Below are positions 41,664 to 50,775 of a stretch of DNA of 64,000 nucleotides, piece by piece. The notes under the pieces are model-generated. The model was not told the origin of the DNA. It did no database searches and saw only the letters and a list, made by a program, of their open reading frames with translations. Positions within the stretch are counted from its first letter, which is position 1. The number at the start of each line of letters is the position of its first letter. Source of the stretch: Amycolatopsis roodepoortensis (GTDB taxonomy: Bacteria; Actinomycetota; Actinomycetes; Mycobacteriales; Pseudonocardiaceae); contig NZ_JADBEJ010000004.1 of NCBI RefSeq assembly GCF_014873915.1, positions 248,001 to 312,000 on the forward strand, in the 5' to 3' direction. A program made the position numbers and the translations under genes.

Positions 41664-43451
41664 ATGCGGCGAGAAAGACCGGGGGAAGCTGTGGTTCCGT
41701 CAGGGGAAAATGCTGGAGAAACCACCACTCAACTCGAAGTCGAGCTCCCAGCGGGTACCGACCGGAATGTGCGCCCATGGTGGCGGCGCACTGCCACGAT
41801 CATCGCGGCCGGAGTCCTCGGCGGACTAGCCGTGCTCTACGGCCTCGACATCGCGTTGACGGCAGGCGAGGTCCCACGCGGGACGTCAGTGGGTGGCGTT
41901 TCGATCGGCGGACTCACGCCGGCCGTCGCGGAGCAAACGCTCCGGAAGGCGATCGCGCCACGACTCTCCAAGCCGGTCCAGGTCGTGGTGGACGGCCGCG
42001 AGACCGCGTTCGTCCCGGACGCCGCGGGGGTGACTGTCGATTTCGCGGCCTCGGTCACCCAGGCGGGGACGCCGCCCCTCAATCCCTGGACACGCTTCAC
42101 CTCCTTGTTCTCCGGCGAGAGCTTCCCCGTCGTCGCGCGCGGCGACGACAAGGCGCTGAACGCGACCATCGACAAGCTGCGTACCGGTGTCGATCGCGCT
42201 CTCGTGGAGGGGAACGTCCGCTTTGAGGGGCTGACTCCCGTTCCCGTGCTACCACGGGAAGGCCGACGGCTGGATCGGGCGGCGACACGGCAGGCGTTGC
42301 TGAGCGGATGGGCCTCCGCGGACCGTATCGAGCTGCCGGTCGACACCGTCCGGCCGAAAGCAACCGCCGAGAGCGTGCGGGTGGCGATCGAGCAGGTGGC
42401 GGCACCCGCGGTGTCCGGACCGGCGACCGTACGGGGCGATGGCCGAGAGTCCACAGTGTCCGCGTCGAACATCGCGGAGGCGCTGACGTTCACCCCGTCC
42501 GAGGACGGGAAGTTGGTGCCCAGCCTTGACAAGGCGAAGCTCGGCGAGCTCGCCGAGCAGCTCGCCCCGACCGAAAAGCCCGGACAAGACGCGCGGATGA
42601 CCTTCGAGGGTGACCGGCCTCAGGTCGTTCCCGCCAGCGAAGGGCGTGTGGTCGACTGGGACAAGACGTTGCCCGCCCTCCTCAAGGCCACCTCCAGGGA
42701 GGGGAACCGGGCTGCCGTCGCCGAGTACCGGAACACCCAGGCTCAGGTCACCACCGAGGAGATCGCCAAGCTCGGCATCAAGGAGGTCGTCGGAGAGTTC
42801 ACGACCAGCGGCTTCGCTCGGGACTCCGGGGTCAACATCCGTGTGGTCGCCGAGAAGGTCAACGGCGCGATCGTCAAGCCGGGAAGCACGTTCAGCCTCA
42901 ACGACTTCACGGGTCCGCGTGGCCGCGCGCAGGGCTACGTCGAAGCCGGCGTGATCGAAGAGGGCGTGCCCGCGCGCGCCGTCGGCGGCGGGATCTCGCA
43001 GTTCGCCACGACGCTCTACAACGCCTCGTACTTCGCCGGGATGACCGACGCCGGCCACAAGGAACACAGCTTCCACATCAGCCGCTACCCGGCCGCACGA
43101 GAGGCGACCGTCTTCCAGAATCCGGACGGCAGCAGCGTGATCGACCTGAAGTTCAAGAACGACGCACCAACCGGCGTGGCGATCCAGACGATCTGGACGA
43201 ACTCGTCGATCACCGTGCGACTCTGGGGCACGAAGCACGTCGCCGTCGAATCGATCCCCGGCCCCAAGCACGGTTACACCAGCCCACCGACCGTCACCAA
43301 GTCGGCCGGCTCTTGCCGGCCTGCGAAGGGCAAGTCCGGGTTCACGACCTCGGATACGCGGGTGATCCGCGACCTGAGTGGCGCCGAGATCTCCCGGTCG
43401 ACCCGCACTGTCCGCTACGAACCTGAGCCCGCCATCGTCTGCTCCGACTGA
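41664..43451 (+). CDS. VanW-family membrane-anchored cell-wall protein
   Basis: About 595 residues: one N-terminal transmembrane anchor (TATIIAAGVLGGLAVLYGLD), two or more peptidoglycan-associated repeat domains (GETAFVPDAAGVTVDFAAS style), then a VanW domain (GSTFSLNDFTGPRGRAQGY, ARAVGGGISQFATTLYNASY, EHSFHISRYPAAREATV). VanW proteins occur in vancomycin-resistance and cell-wall clusters; their reaction is not firmly known. The frame is open from 41580 but that would overlap the operator. ATG 41664 is chosen; GTG 41691, with GGGGGAAG upstream, is an alternative. Product expected outside the membrane. Confidence 0.85.
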   Translation: MRRERPGEAVVPSGENAGETTTQLEVELPAGTDRNVRPWWRRTATIIAAGVLGGLAVLYGLDIALTAGEVPRGTSVGGVSIGGLTPAVAEQTLRKAIAPRLSKPVQVVVDGRETAFVPDAAGVTVDFAASVTQAGTPPLNPWTRFTSLFSGESFPVVARGDDKALNATIDKLRTGVDRALVEGNVRFEGLTPVPVLPREGRRLDRAATRQALLSGWASADRIELPVDTVRPKATAESVRVAIEQVAAPAVSGPATVRGDGRESTVSASNIAEALTFTPSEDGKLVPSLDKAKLGELAEQLAPTEKPGQDARMTFEGDRPQVVPASEGRVVDWDKTLPALLKATSREGNRAAVAEYRNTQAQVTTEEIAKLGIKEVVGEFTTSGFARDSGVNIRVVAEKVNGAIVKPGSTFSLNDFTGPRGRAQGYVEAGVIEEGVPARAVGGGISQFATTLYNASYFAGMTDAGHKEHSFHISRYPAAREATVFQNPDGSSVIDLKFKNDAPTGVAIQTIWTNSSITVRLWGTKHVAVESIPGPKHGYTSPPTVTKSAGSCRPAKGKSGFTTSDTRVIRDLSGAEISRSTRTVRYEPEPAIVCSD

Positions 43452-43478
43452 GGCCACGACAGGCCTGACCTCTCGGGT

Positions 43479-43521
43479 CCGTCCGAGTATCTACTATGCT
43501 ACCTAGTAGTTACTCGGACGG
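43479..43521. promoter_or_regulatory. BlaI-type operator nested in a 43-bp palindrome, ctaD leader
   Basis: The core TACTA-TGCTACC-TAGTA (43492-43508) is perfect. Around it CCGTCCGAGTA (43479-43489) pairs exactly with TACTCGGACGG (43511-43521), with one T/T mismatch between the inner and outer stems. The 3' arm runs into GGAGG, the ctaD ribosome site. As DNA it is an extended operator; as RNA, if transcribed, it could hide the ribosome site. Confidence 0.8.
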
Positions 43522-43528
43522 AGGCCCC

Positions 43529-45304
43529 ATGGTCGTCAAACCCGCTCCCATCGCGCTGCGACCCGGCTCGGAACGCACTGCGCCGCCGAAGGGCTCCGTT
43601 CTCCTTCGCCTGCTGCGCACGACCGATCACAAACAGCTGGGCATCATGTACCTGGTCACGTCGTTCGCGTTCTTCATGGTCGGCGGCGCACTCGCGATGC
43701 TGATGCGCAGCGAACTGGCCCGGCCGGGGATGCAGTTCCTGTCCAACGAGCAGTACAACCAGCTGTTCACCATGCACGGCACGATCATGCTGCTGCTGTA
43801 CGCGACACCGAGCATCTTCGGGTTCGCGAACTTCATCCTGCCGCTGCAGATCGGCGCCCCGGACATGGCGTTCCCTCGCCTGAACTCGTTCTCGTACTGG
43901 CTCTACCTGTTCGGCAGCTTGCTCGTGATGTCCGGCTTCCTCACCCCGGGAGGTGCGGCCGACTTCGGCTGGTTCGCCTACACGCCACTGTCCAATGCCA
44001 TCTACTCCCCCGGCGTCGGGGCCGACCTCTGGATCACCGGCCTCCTGGTCTCCGGGTTGGGCACCATCCTGGGCGCGGTCAACATGATCACCACCGTGGT
44101 ATGCCTTCGTTGCCCCGGGATGACGATGTACCGGATGCCGATCTTCACCTGGAACATCCTGGTCACCAGCATCCTGATCCTGATCGCGTTCCCGATCCTG
44201 ACCGCGGCCCTGTTCGGCTTGCTTGCCGACCGCAGGCTCGGCGCACACGTCTACGACCCGGCGAACGGCGGCGTGATCCTCTGGCAACACCTGTTCTGGT
44301 TCTTCGGCCATCCAGAGGTCTACATCGTCGCCCTGCCGTTCTTCGGGATCGTGTCGGAGATCCTTCCGGTCTTCAGTCGCAAACCCGTGTTCGGCTACAA
44401 AGGACTCATCTGGGCGACCATCGGTATCGCGGCCACCTCCGTTTCGGTATGGGCTCACCACATGTACGCGACCGGCTCGGTACTGCTGCCGTTCTTCTCC
44501 TTCATGACCTTCCTCGTCGCGGTCCCGACCGGCGTGAAGTTCTTCAACTGGATCGGCACGATGTGGAAAGGGCAGCTGACTTTCGAGACGCCGATGCTTT
44601 TCAGCGTCGGGTTCATGGTCACCTTCCTGTTCGGCGGGCTCACGGGGGTGCTGCTCGCGGCCCCCGCGATCGATTTCCAGGTCTCCGACAGCTACTTCGT
44701 CGTCGCGCACTTCCACTACGTGCTCTACGGCACGATCGTGTTCGCCACGTTCGCCGGGATCTACTTCTGGTTCCCGAAGATCACCGGCCGCATGATGGAC
44801 GAGAAGCTCGGCAAGTGGCACTTCTGGACCACGTTCATCGGCTTCCACGCCACGTTCCTGGTTCAGCACTGGCTCGGCGCCGAAGGCATGCCGCGCCGGT
44901 ACGCGGACTACCTGCAGTCCGACGGGTTCACGACGCTGAACACGATCTCCACGATCGGCGCGTACATCCTCGGTGCCTCGACGCTGCCGTTCATCTGGAA
45001 CGTCTTCAAGAGCTACCGGTACGGCGAGATCGTCACGGTGGACGACCCGTGGGGCTACGGCAACTCGCTCGAATGGGCGACGTCCTGCCCGCCGCCGCGG
45101 CACAACTTCACCGAGCTGCCGCGGATCCGGTCCGAGCGTCCGGCGTTCGAGCTGCACTACCCGCACATGATGGAGCGCATCCACAAGGAGGGTGAGATCG
45201 GCTTCTTCGGGAAGCAGAAGGTCAACACCCACCGGGCGCCGTCCCAGGTGCTCACCGAGGCGGCCATGCCGGGTGACCACTCCAAGGACAACCCCAGCGA
45301 GTGA
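43529..45304 (+). CDS. ctaD: Cytochrome c oxidase subunit I (aa3 type)
   Basis: A 591-residue, twelve-helix heme-copper oxidase subunit. Ligands: His in FTMHGTIM and FHYVLYGT for heme a, HPEVY with the His-Tyr pair at CuB, AHHMYATG with both CuB histidines, and AHFHYV for heme a3. ATG 43529 is chosen for GGACGGAGG upstream; the frame also runs back into the operator. No subunit II or III gene is present, so it must assemble with partners encoded elsewhere, or serve as an alternative subunit I made when BlaI is released. Confidence 0.95.
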   Translation: MVVKPAPIALRPGSERTAPPKGSVLLRLLRTTDHKQLGIMYLVTSFAFFMVGGALAMLMRSELARPGMQFLSNEQYNQLFTMHGTIMLLLYATPSIFGFANFILPLQIGAPDMAFPRLNSFSYWLYLFGSLLVMSGFLTPGGAADFGWFAYTPLSNAIYSPGVGADLWITGLLVSGLGTILGAVNMITTVVCLRCPGMTMYRMPIFTWNILVTSILILIAFPILTAALFGLLADRRLGAHVYDPANGGVILWQHLFWFFGHPEVYIVALPFFGIVSEILPVFSRKPVFGYKGLIWATIGIAATSVSVWAHHMYATGSVLLPFFSFMTFLVAVPTGVKFFNWIGTMWKGQLTFETPMLFSVGFMVTFLFGGLTGVLLAAPAIDFQVSDSYFVVAHFHYVLYGTIVFATFAGIYFWFPKITGRMMDEKLGKWHFWTTFIGFHATFLVQHWLGAEGMPRRYADYLQSDGFTTLNTISTIGAYILGASTLPFIWNVFKSYRYGEIVTVDDPWGYGNSLEWATSCPPPRHNFTELPRIRSERPAFELHYPHMMERIHKEGEIGFFGKQKVNTHRAPSQVLTEAAMPGDHSKDNPSE

Positions 45305-45343
45305 TGGCTCGCCACGCCGCGAGGTGTCACCGGAAAATCCATG

Positions 45344-45360
45344 TACTATCTAACTTCGTA
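45344..45360. promoter_or_regulatory. BlaI-type operator, multicopper oxidase promoter
   Basis: TACTA-TCTAACT-TCGTA, one deviation in the right half, ending 23 bp before the multicopper oxidase start. It separates that gene from ctaD as an independent unit. Confidence 0.65.
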
Positions 45361-45383
45361 GACCTCTGGACCGTGAGGGAGTC

Positions 45384-46922
45384 ATGACACCTGCCGAGCA
45401 CCTGCCGTTCCCGAACCGCCGGATGAGCCGGCGCGGATTCCTGGTGCTGGGCACCGGAACCGCCGCGGCATTGGGCTTGTCCGCCTGCTCATCCGGCGGC
45501 GGCACGCCCGCGCAGGCCAAGGTCGGGCCGACCTCGCCCCTGGTCACCAGCGCCGAGCGGGCCCGACGTGCGGCGAACGCGGCCGTGACGACGGTGGACT
45601 TGACCGCGACGGTGGGCGAGGTCGACCTCGGCGGCGTAGCGGTCAGGACGTGGACATACGGCGGAGAACTGCCTGGCAAGGAAATACGGCTCAAGCGGGG
45701 CGACGTACTGAAAGCCAACCTCGGAAACCGGCTCCCGCAGCCGACGAGCATCCATTGGCACGGCCTCGCTCTCCGCAACGACATGGACGGCGTACCCGAT
45801 GTCACGCAACAGGCCGTGGCGGCGAACGCGGACTTCTCCTACGAATTCACAGTGCCCGACGCGGGGACATACTGGTTCCACCCGCACGTCGGCGTTCAAC
45901 TCGATCGCGGGCTCTACGCCCCACTCATCATCGAAGATCCGGCCGACGGCAAGGACTACGACGACGAACTGGTGATAGTGCTCGACGACTGGATCGACGG
46001 AACGGGCACCGATCCGGACGCGGTCCTGGACAACCTGAAGAAGAACGGCATGGCCATGGGTCACTCGATGCCGGGCATGTCGGAAATGCCCGGCATGCCG
46101 AAGTCGGACGTCCTCGGCGGCGACGCCGGAGACGTGGTCTACCCGCATATGCTGGCCAATGGCCGGCTCGCCACCGCGCCTCGATCCTTCGACGGCAAAC
46201 CCGGGCAACGGATCCGGCTCCGGTTGATCAACGCGGGCGGGGACACCGTGTTCCGGGTCGGCGTTCCCGGTGTGCCGATGCGGGTCACCCACACCGACGG
46301 TTTCCCCGCGACCACCCGGAATCCGGCCGAGACGGTCCTGATCGGCATGGGGGAACGGGTCGACGCCGTGATCACGCTCCCCGACAAGGGCGTGCCCGTC
46401 ATCGCCATCGCCGAAGGCAAGAACGCCTACGCCCAGATCCTTTTGCATTCCGGCGGCAGCAAAGCAGCGACAGCGAACGACGTCGCGGTCGCAGCCCTGA
46501 AAGCGCGGCCGGTGCAAAGCCTTGCCGACTTCCAGGCCACGCCTGAAGTCGCCCTGCCCGCCAAGAATCCGGACGTCGTCCACGACATGGTCCTGGCCGG
46601 ACCGGGCGCCAAGTACGACTGGACGATCAACGGCAAGCCCTTCAAGCCCGACGACGGCCTGCCAATCCGGCAAGGGCAGCGGGTCCGGCTGCGCTTCGTG
46701 AACGACTCGGACATGTACCACCCGATGCACCTGCACGGCCACACGTTCCAGGTGGGCGGCCAGAACGATCTCGGCGCTCGCAAGGACACCGCGATCGTCC
46801 TCCCCCGCACGACCTTGGAAGTCGACTTCGACGCGAACAATCCCGGGCAGTGGCTCACGCACTGCCACAACATCTACCACGGCGAGGCCGGGATGATGGC
46901 CGTTGTGTCCTATGTGGAGTGA
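45384..46922 (+). CDS. Multicopper oxidase, Tat-exported lipoprotein
   Basis: A 512-residue three-cupredoxin-domain oxidase. The N-terminus has NRRMSRRGFLVLG (twin arginine) and a lipobox ending at Cys35 (LSACSSGG). All four copper motifs are present: SIHWHGLALRND, YWFHPHVGVQ, YHPMHLHGHTFQV and WLTHCHNIYHGEAGMM. A Met-rich insertion (AMGHSMPGMSEMPGMPKS, near residue 215-232) is like that of CueO/CopA-type cuprous oxidases, so Cu(I) oxidation outside the membrane is the likely function. ATG with GAGGGAG. Confidence 0.93.
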   Translation: MTPAEHLPFPNRRMSRRGFLVLGTGTAAALGLSACSSGGGTPAQAKVGPTSPLVTSAERARRAANAAVTTVDLTATVGEVDLGGVAVRTWTYGGELPGKEIRLKRGDVLKANLGNRLPQPTSIHWHGLALRNDMDGVPDVTQQAVAANADFSYEFTVPDAGTYWFHPHVGVQLDRGLYAPLIIEDPADGKDYDDELVIVLDDWIDGTGTDPDAVLDNLKKNGMAMGHSMPGMSEMPGMPKSDVLGGDAGDVVYPHMLANGRLATAPRSFDGKPGQRIRLRLINAGGDTVFRVGVPGVPMRVTHTDGFPATTRNPAETVLIGMGERVDAVITLPDKGVPVIAIAEGKNAYAQILLHSGGSKAATANDVAVAALKARPVQSLADFQATPEVALPAKNPDVVHDMVLAGPGAKYDWTINGKPFKPDDGLPIRQGQRVRLRFVNDSDMYHPMHLHGHTFQVGGQNDLGARKDTAIVLPRTTLEVDFDANNPGQWLTHCHNIYHGEAGMMAVVSYVE

Positions 46923-47418
46923 ACCGTCCCGTCGATGGACGGCCGCGGTGGTGGCCGCGGCGCTGAGCGCGCTCGCGGTCGGGGTGCCGACCGACGTCAT
47001 CGACACGTCCTACTTCACCCGCATGACACCGATCCGCTGGTGGGAATACCCCGTATTGGCACTCACCGCGGTCCTCACCGGGCTCTGGGTGTCCATTCCA
47101 CGTCCCCAAAGCGACACCCGGGGGCGTGGCAGGGTGATCGGCTCGGTGACCGCCGCGGTGTTCGCCGTCGGATGCCCGGTGTGCAACAAGATCGTCGTGG
47201 GACTGCTCGGTGTTTCCGGTGCGCTCGGGTTGTGGGCACCCGTTCAGCCCGTACTCGCCGTACTGTCGGTGGTCGCCCTGGGCGCCGCCGTGGCGATTCG
47301 CTGGCGGCAGCGAGAGTGCAATACAGAAGCCTGCGCGCCGGAAATCACAACGGAGGCCAGCCCAGCCGGGCGAACCACGCCAGCATCCGGCTCATCAGCA
47401 GCGTCCAGCCACCCGTGA
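46912..47418 (+). CDS. Membrane protein with GCPVCNK motif
   Basis: A 168-residue protein with about four hydrophobic helices, starting at ATG 46912 inside the last codons of the multicopper oxidase gene (11-bp overlap). The motif FAVGCPVCNKIVVGLLGVSG puts a CxxC at the start of a helix, and a second cysteine cluster (RECNTEACAPE) lies in the C-terminal tail. I have no named function; thiol redox or copper handling would suit the neighbours. Its 3' end overlaps the convergent ccdA gene by 74 bp. Confidence 0.75.
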   Translation: MWSEPSRRWTAAVVAAALSALAVGVPTDVIDTSYFTRMTPIRWWEYPVLALTAVLTGLWVSIPRPQSDTRGRGRVIGSVTAAVFAVGCPVCNKIVVGLLGVSGALGLWAPVQPVLAVLSVVALGAAVAIRWRQRECNTEACAPEITTEASPAGRTTPASGSSAASSHP

Positions 47419-48082
47419 GCATCGCGATACCCATCGCCATCAGCAAAGCGCCACCGACAATCTCGATCTTCCTCGTATGCCTGCGCAGCCGGCCCAGGCC
47501 GCGTTGGCCCCGCACCACGCCGAACGCCACGAGCAGGAACGGCACACCGAGTCCCATCGAGTAGGCGAACAGCAGCAACGCGCCGGTACCGACAGTCGCC
47601 GTGCTCGCCGCGGTCGCGAGGATGGACGCGAGCACCGGTCCCACACAGGGTGTCCACCCCAGCCCGAACGCCACGCCCAGGACGGCCGCTCCGGCCGGAC
47701 CGCCCCGCACACGATGCAGGTCGAACCGAAGTTCCCTGCGCAGCAAAGGAATCCGGACGACCCCCAGCATGAGCAGGCCCATCACGATCACCAGCACGCC
47801 GCCGATGACCGTCAACGTCTGCTTCTGCTGTGCCAGTAGCAAACCCAGCGCCGAAGCCGTCATCCCGAGCACGACGAACACCGTGGTGAAGCCGAGGATG
47901 AACAACAACGAGGCGCCAGCGACACGACGTTTGCTCAGCGTGGTGATCGTTCCGTCCACAGAGGACCGCCCGACTCCGGACATGTAGGACACATAGCCGG
48001 GTAGCAGCGGAAGCACGCACGGTGAAGTGCACGAGATGATCCCCGCCACGATGGCCAGCGACAGCGATGCGTACAACTCCAC
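47345..48082 (-). CDS. ccdA: CcdA-type thiol:disulfide electron transporter
   Basis: A 245-residue, six-helix DsbD/CcdA membrane protein. Redox cysteines are in IISCTSPCVLPLLPG (Cys18, Cys22) and GLGWTPCVGPVLAS. GTG 48082 is chosen as start because family sequence begins there. CcdA passes electrons from cytoplasmic thioredoxin outward to the CcmG/CcmH pair that reduces apocytochrome cysteines, which fits its divergent placement next to the ccm operon. A shared operator lies in the gap. Confidence 0.9.
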   Translation of the reverse strand: MELYASLSLAIVAGIISCTSPCVLPLLPGYVSYMSGVGRSSVDGTITTLSKRRVAGASLLFILGFTTVFVVLGMTASALGLLLAQQKQTLTVIGGVLVIVMGLLMLGVVRIPLLRRELRFDLHRVRGGPAGAAVLGVAFGLGWTPCVGPVLASILATAASTATVGTGALLLFAYSMGLGVPFLLVAFGVVRGQRGLGRLRRHTRKIEIVGGALLMAMGIAMLTGGWTLLMSRMLAWFARLGWPPL

Positions 48083-48138
48083 GTCAGAACCTGTCTGTCG
48101 GAACCCGGACGAGTGGCCGGCTCCAGCCGACTGTAATC

Positions 48139-48155
48139 TACTAGCAATGTTAGTA
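48139..48155. promoter_or_regulatory. BlaI-type operator between ccdA and ccmA
   Basis: A perfect TACTA-GCAATGT-TAGTA, extended to TCTACTA/TAGTAGA. It sits between the divergent ccdA (starts 48082) and ccmA. The ATG taken as ccmA start (48147) is inside the palindrome, and TAATCT (48134-48139) is seven bases ahead of it. Confidence 0.8.
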
Positions 48156-48836
48156 GAGCAGCGGGATGCCGTGGTGGCCGTGACGGATCTGGACGTCCGC
48201 GTCCACCGCAGTCCTGTCCTGCGCGGACTCGACCTCGTGGTGCGCCCCGGCGAAGTGTTCGGTGTCCTCGGCCCCAACGGCTCGGGAAAGAGCACGTTGC
48301 TTCGCGTCCTGGCCACCCTTCTGCGACCGGCCGGAGGGCGCGGAACCGTGCTCGGCGCACGGCTCGGCACCTCGCACGCCCAGAGCGTCAGGCCGTCGAT
48401 CGCGCTGGTCGGGCATCAGTCAGCTTTGCATCCACTGCTGACGCTGGAAGAGAATCTGCGCTACGTAGCCACGCTGACCGGGCAAGGAGAGTCGGCGGTC
48501 ACCGCCGCGCTGGACCTCGTGGGTTTGGGACAGGCGGCTCACCGTCGAGCGGACCAGTGCTCACAGGGAATGCTCCGTCGCGCCGACCTCGCACGGATCG
48601 TCTTGACCGCTCCGAAGCTGCTGTTGCTCGACGAACCCCACGCCGGTTTGGACCCCGCGTCGTTCGGGTTGGTCGATCTGGTGGTGCACCGGGTCCGTAT
48701 CCGCGGCGGTGCGGCGGTCGTGGTCTCGCACGACATCCCTCGGCTGACGTCGCTGGCCGACCGGCTCGCTCTCCTCGAGGGCGGGCGGCTGGTGCCGTGC
48801 GTCCACGAGTTCGCGCCGGAAGGTGAGCACCGATGA
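48147..48836 (+). CDS. ccmA: Heme exporter ATPase CcmA
   Basis: A 229-residue ABC ATPase. Walker A is GPNGSGKST (residues 42-50), the signature region QCSQGMLRRADLARIVL and Walker B LLLLDEPHAGLDPASF. Together with CcmB it powers the release of holo-CcmE from CcmC in System I cytochrome c maturation. ATG 48147 would give a leaderless message read from TAATCT; GTG 48171 or 48174 are alternatives. It starts a nine-gene chain linked by 4- to 8-bp overlaps. Confidence 0.88.
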   Translation: MLVEQRDAVVAVTDLDVRVHRSPVLRGLDLVVRPGEVFGVLGPNGSGKSTLLRVLATLLRPAGGRGTVLGARLGTSHAQSVRPSIALVGHQSALHPLLTLEENLRYVATLTGQGESAVTAALDLVGLGQAAHRRADQCSQGMLRRADLARIVLTAPKLLLLDEPHAGLDPASFGLVDLVVHRVRIRGGAAVVVSHDIPRLTSLADRLALLEGGRLVPCVHEFAPEGEHR

Positions 48837-49501
48837 CCACGCCGCTGCGGCAAGCCGGTGCCGTCGCCCGCACCGAGTTGCGGATCGAGGGCCGTTCCGG
48901 TGAGACGCTCTGGGTGATCGCGCCGTTCGGGGCGGTGGCGCTGTTGCTCGTGCCGCTGGCCGTGGGTGCCGACCGCCCGCTGCTCGCGCAGCTCGGCCTG
49001 GGGATGTACTGGGTCGTGGTGCTGCTGTTCGGCCTGCTCGTCACCCTGCGGCAGTCCACGACCGATTCGCCTGAGCACCTGGGGATGCTGCGGCTGGCAG
49101 GAGTCGCACCGTCGGCCCGGCTCGCGGGTCGCGCGGCCGCGACCACGGTCGTGCTGCTGGCTTTCGAGATGCTGTTGCTACCCGCCTTGGTCGTGTTCTA
49201 CCAGCCGCCGATGCACGGCTGGGCGTGGCTGTCTGCCGTCTTGCCCGTCACAGCCGCGGGACTGGCCGCGCTCGGCACCCTCGCCGGCGCCGTCGTCCGT
49301 GGCCTGGCCGGGCGTGGCACGCTCGGCCCCCTGCTGGTCTGCCCGCTCGCGCTTCCGCTGCTGCTCGGCGCCACGGAAGTGATCAAGACGGCGGCCTACG
49401 GACGGAATCCGTGGCCCTGGCTCCTGCTGCTGGTCACCACCACCGCGATCGGCTGGCTCGGTCTGCTGCTGAGCGCGAACGCCTGTGAGGAGAACGCATG
49501 A
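48833..49501 (+). CDS. ccmB: Heme exporter membrane subunit CcmB
   Basis: A 222-residue, six-helix protein of the CcmB family. It begins QAGAVARTELRIEGRSGETL, then MYWVVVLLFGLLVTLRQSTT and PLLVCPLALPLLLGATEVIK. It pairs with the ATPase CcmA. ATGA overlaps on both sides keep it coupled to ccmA and ccmC. The length fits System I CcmB. Confidence 0.9.
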   Translation: MTTPLRQAGAVARTELRIEGRSGETLWVIAPFGAVALLLVPLAVGADRPLLAQLGLGMYWVVVLLFGLLVTLRQSTTDSPEHLGMLRLAGVAPSARLAGRAAATTVVLLAFEMLLLPALVVFYQPPMHGWAWLSAVLPVTAAGLAALGTLAGAVVRGLAGRGTLGPLLVCPLALPLLLGATEVIKTAAYGRNPWPWLLLLVTTTAIGWLGLLLSANACEENA

Positions 49502-50229
49502 ACCCGCTCGGACGACGACTGCCGGTAGCCACTGTCGTCGTGCTCGCCGCTGGGCTGGCCGGCGCAGTCCTCGCGCCGCCGGACCGCATCCAGGGCGAGT
49601 ACCAGCGTTTGATGTACGTCCACGTGCCGGCGGCGTGGACCGCCTACCTGTGCTTCGTGATCACCTTCGTGGCGAGCGGACTGTGGTTGTGGCGGCGGAA
49701 GGAACGCTTCGACCGGCTCGCGGCCGCCAGCGCGGAGGTCGGCGTGCTGTTCACCGGGCTGACGATCGCGCTGGGTTCCTGGTGGGGAAAACCGGTCTGG
49801 GGTGTGTGGTGGACCTGGGATCCCCGGCTGATCACGACCGCGCTGATGTTCTTCGTCTACCTCGGCTATCTCGCGCTCCGGCGCGCGACGCTCGATCCTG
49901 TCGCGCGGGCACGGCGCGCGGCCGTGCTCGGTGCCGTCGCATTCGTGCAGGTGCCCATCGTGCACCTGTCGGTGGTGTGGTGGCGGGCTCTGCACCAGCC
50001 ACCGACCATCCTGAAACCGGGCGACCCGTCCATCGACCATCGCATGCTGCTGGTGCTGCTGGTCAACGTGCTCGGATTCACCCTGCTCGCGATAACTCTG
50101 CTGCGAGCCCGCACTCGCGTGTCCTCGTTGGAGGAGGACCTCGCCACCGCCCAAGCCACCGCCGACAACCGGCTGGCCGGTCTAGCGGTGGCCGCACCAC
50201 GACTGGAAGGACCGCCGAACAATGTCTGA
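49498..50229 (+). CDS. ccmC: Heme-handling protein CcmC
   Basis: A 243-residue, six-helix member of the heme-handling family. The tryptophan-rich periplasmic motif is GVWWTWDPRLITTALMFFVY, flanked by the two heme-ligand histidines expected in MYVHVPAAW and in PIVHLSVVWWRALHQP. CcmC loads heme covalently onto CcmE. It overlaps ccmB by four bases and ccmD by eight. Confidence 0.93.
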   Translation: MNPLGRRLPVATVVVLAAGLAGAVLAPPDRIQGEYQRLMYVHVPAAWTAYLCFVITFVASGLWLWRRKERFDRLAAASAEVGVLFTGLTIALGSWWGKPVWGVWWTWDPRLITTALMFFVYLGYLALRRATLDPVARARRAAVLGAVAFVQVPIVHLSVVWWRALHQPPTILKPGDPSIDHRMLLVLLVNVLGFTLLAITLLRARTRVSSLEEDLATAQATADNRLAGLAVAAPRLEGPPNNV

Positions 50230-50344
50230 ATGGGCCTGGGTGATCATCGGCTTCCTAGTCACCTTCGGCGTTCTCGTCGCGTACACGGTCAAGCTGGTCC
50301 AGCGGACCAGGGCCATCGAGCGCGAGTTGGGGCGTGACCGGTGA
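50222..50344 (+). CDS. ccmD: CcmD-like small membrane protein
   Basis: A 40-residue protein from ATG 50222: one transmembrane helix (EWAWVIIGFLVTFGVLVAYT) and a basic cytoplasmic tail (VKLVQRTRAIERELGRDR). Size, topology and position between ccmC and ccmE are those of CcmD, which helps release of heme-loaded CcmE. It overlaps ccmC by eight bases and its stop overlaps the ccmE start (GTGA). Confidence 0.85.
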   Translation: MSEWAWVIIGFLVTFGVLVAYTVKLVQRTRAIERELGRDR

Positions 50345-50775
50345 AGCGGTATCGGCTGCTCGCCGTTTCGGGGATCGGCGTCGTCGCGGTGCTCGTCGGT
50401 GTCCTCGTCTTCGGTAACCTGAACGGCAACCTCGTCTACTACCTCACGCCGAATGAGGCCTTGGCCAAACATGCCGACTACGCCGAAGGCCGGCGTTTCC
50501 AGCTCGGCGGATTCGTCCGGCCGGGAAGCGAGCGGCGCACGGCCGACGGGCTCGCCTTCGTCGTGACCTCCGAGGTGCGCCCGGACAGCGCCGCGGTCGT
50601 CGTGCTGCATACCGGCCCGGTCGCGCAGCTTTTCCAGCCCGGCATCGGCGTGGTGGTCGAAGGCTCCTGGCGCGGCGGAGAATTCCTCTCGGACACCATG
50701 ATCGTCAAGCACGACGAGAACTACCGTCCGCCGGATCCGACGCCGCAGCCGGGCCCTGGAGGTGACCCCCGATGA
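50341..50775 (+). CDS. ccmE: Heme chaperone CcmE
   Basis: A 144-residue membrane-anchored OB-fold protein. One N-terminal helix, the LVYYLTPNEALAK strand typical of CcmE, VVVLHTGPVAQLFQPGIGVV, and the heme-binding HxxxY as His124 and Tyr128 in VKHDENYRPP. CcmE binds heme covalently through the histidine and delivers it to CcmF. The HxxxY rather than CxxxY form is the usual bacterial type. GTG start overlapping ccmD. Confidence 0.93.
   Translation: MKRYRLLAVSGIGVVAVLVGVLVFGNLNGNLVYYLTPNEALAKHADYAEGRRFQLGGFVRPGSERRTADGLAFVVTSEVRPDSAAVVVLHTGPVAQLFQPGIGVVVEGSWRGGEFLSDTMIVKHDENYRPPDPTPQPGPGGDPR

Noticed and set aside
43451..43466. AGGCC-N6-GGCCT dyad after vanW as a terminator
   Set aside because: Only five pairs and no T-run; the 43-bp palindrome just downstream is a better structured element.
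43499..45280. A 593-codon minus-strand open frame opposite ctaD
   Set aside because: Charged, repetitive translation (many RDE, DEEG runs); the plus strand has all heme-copper oxidase motifs.
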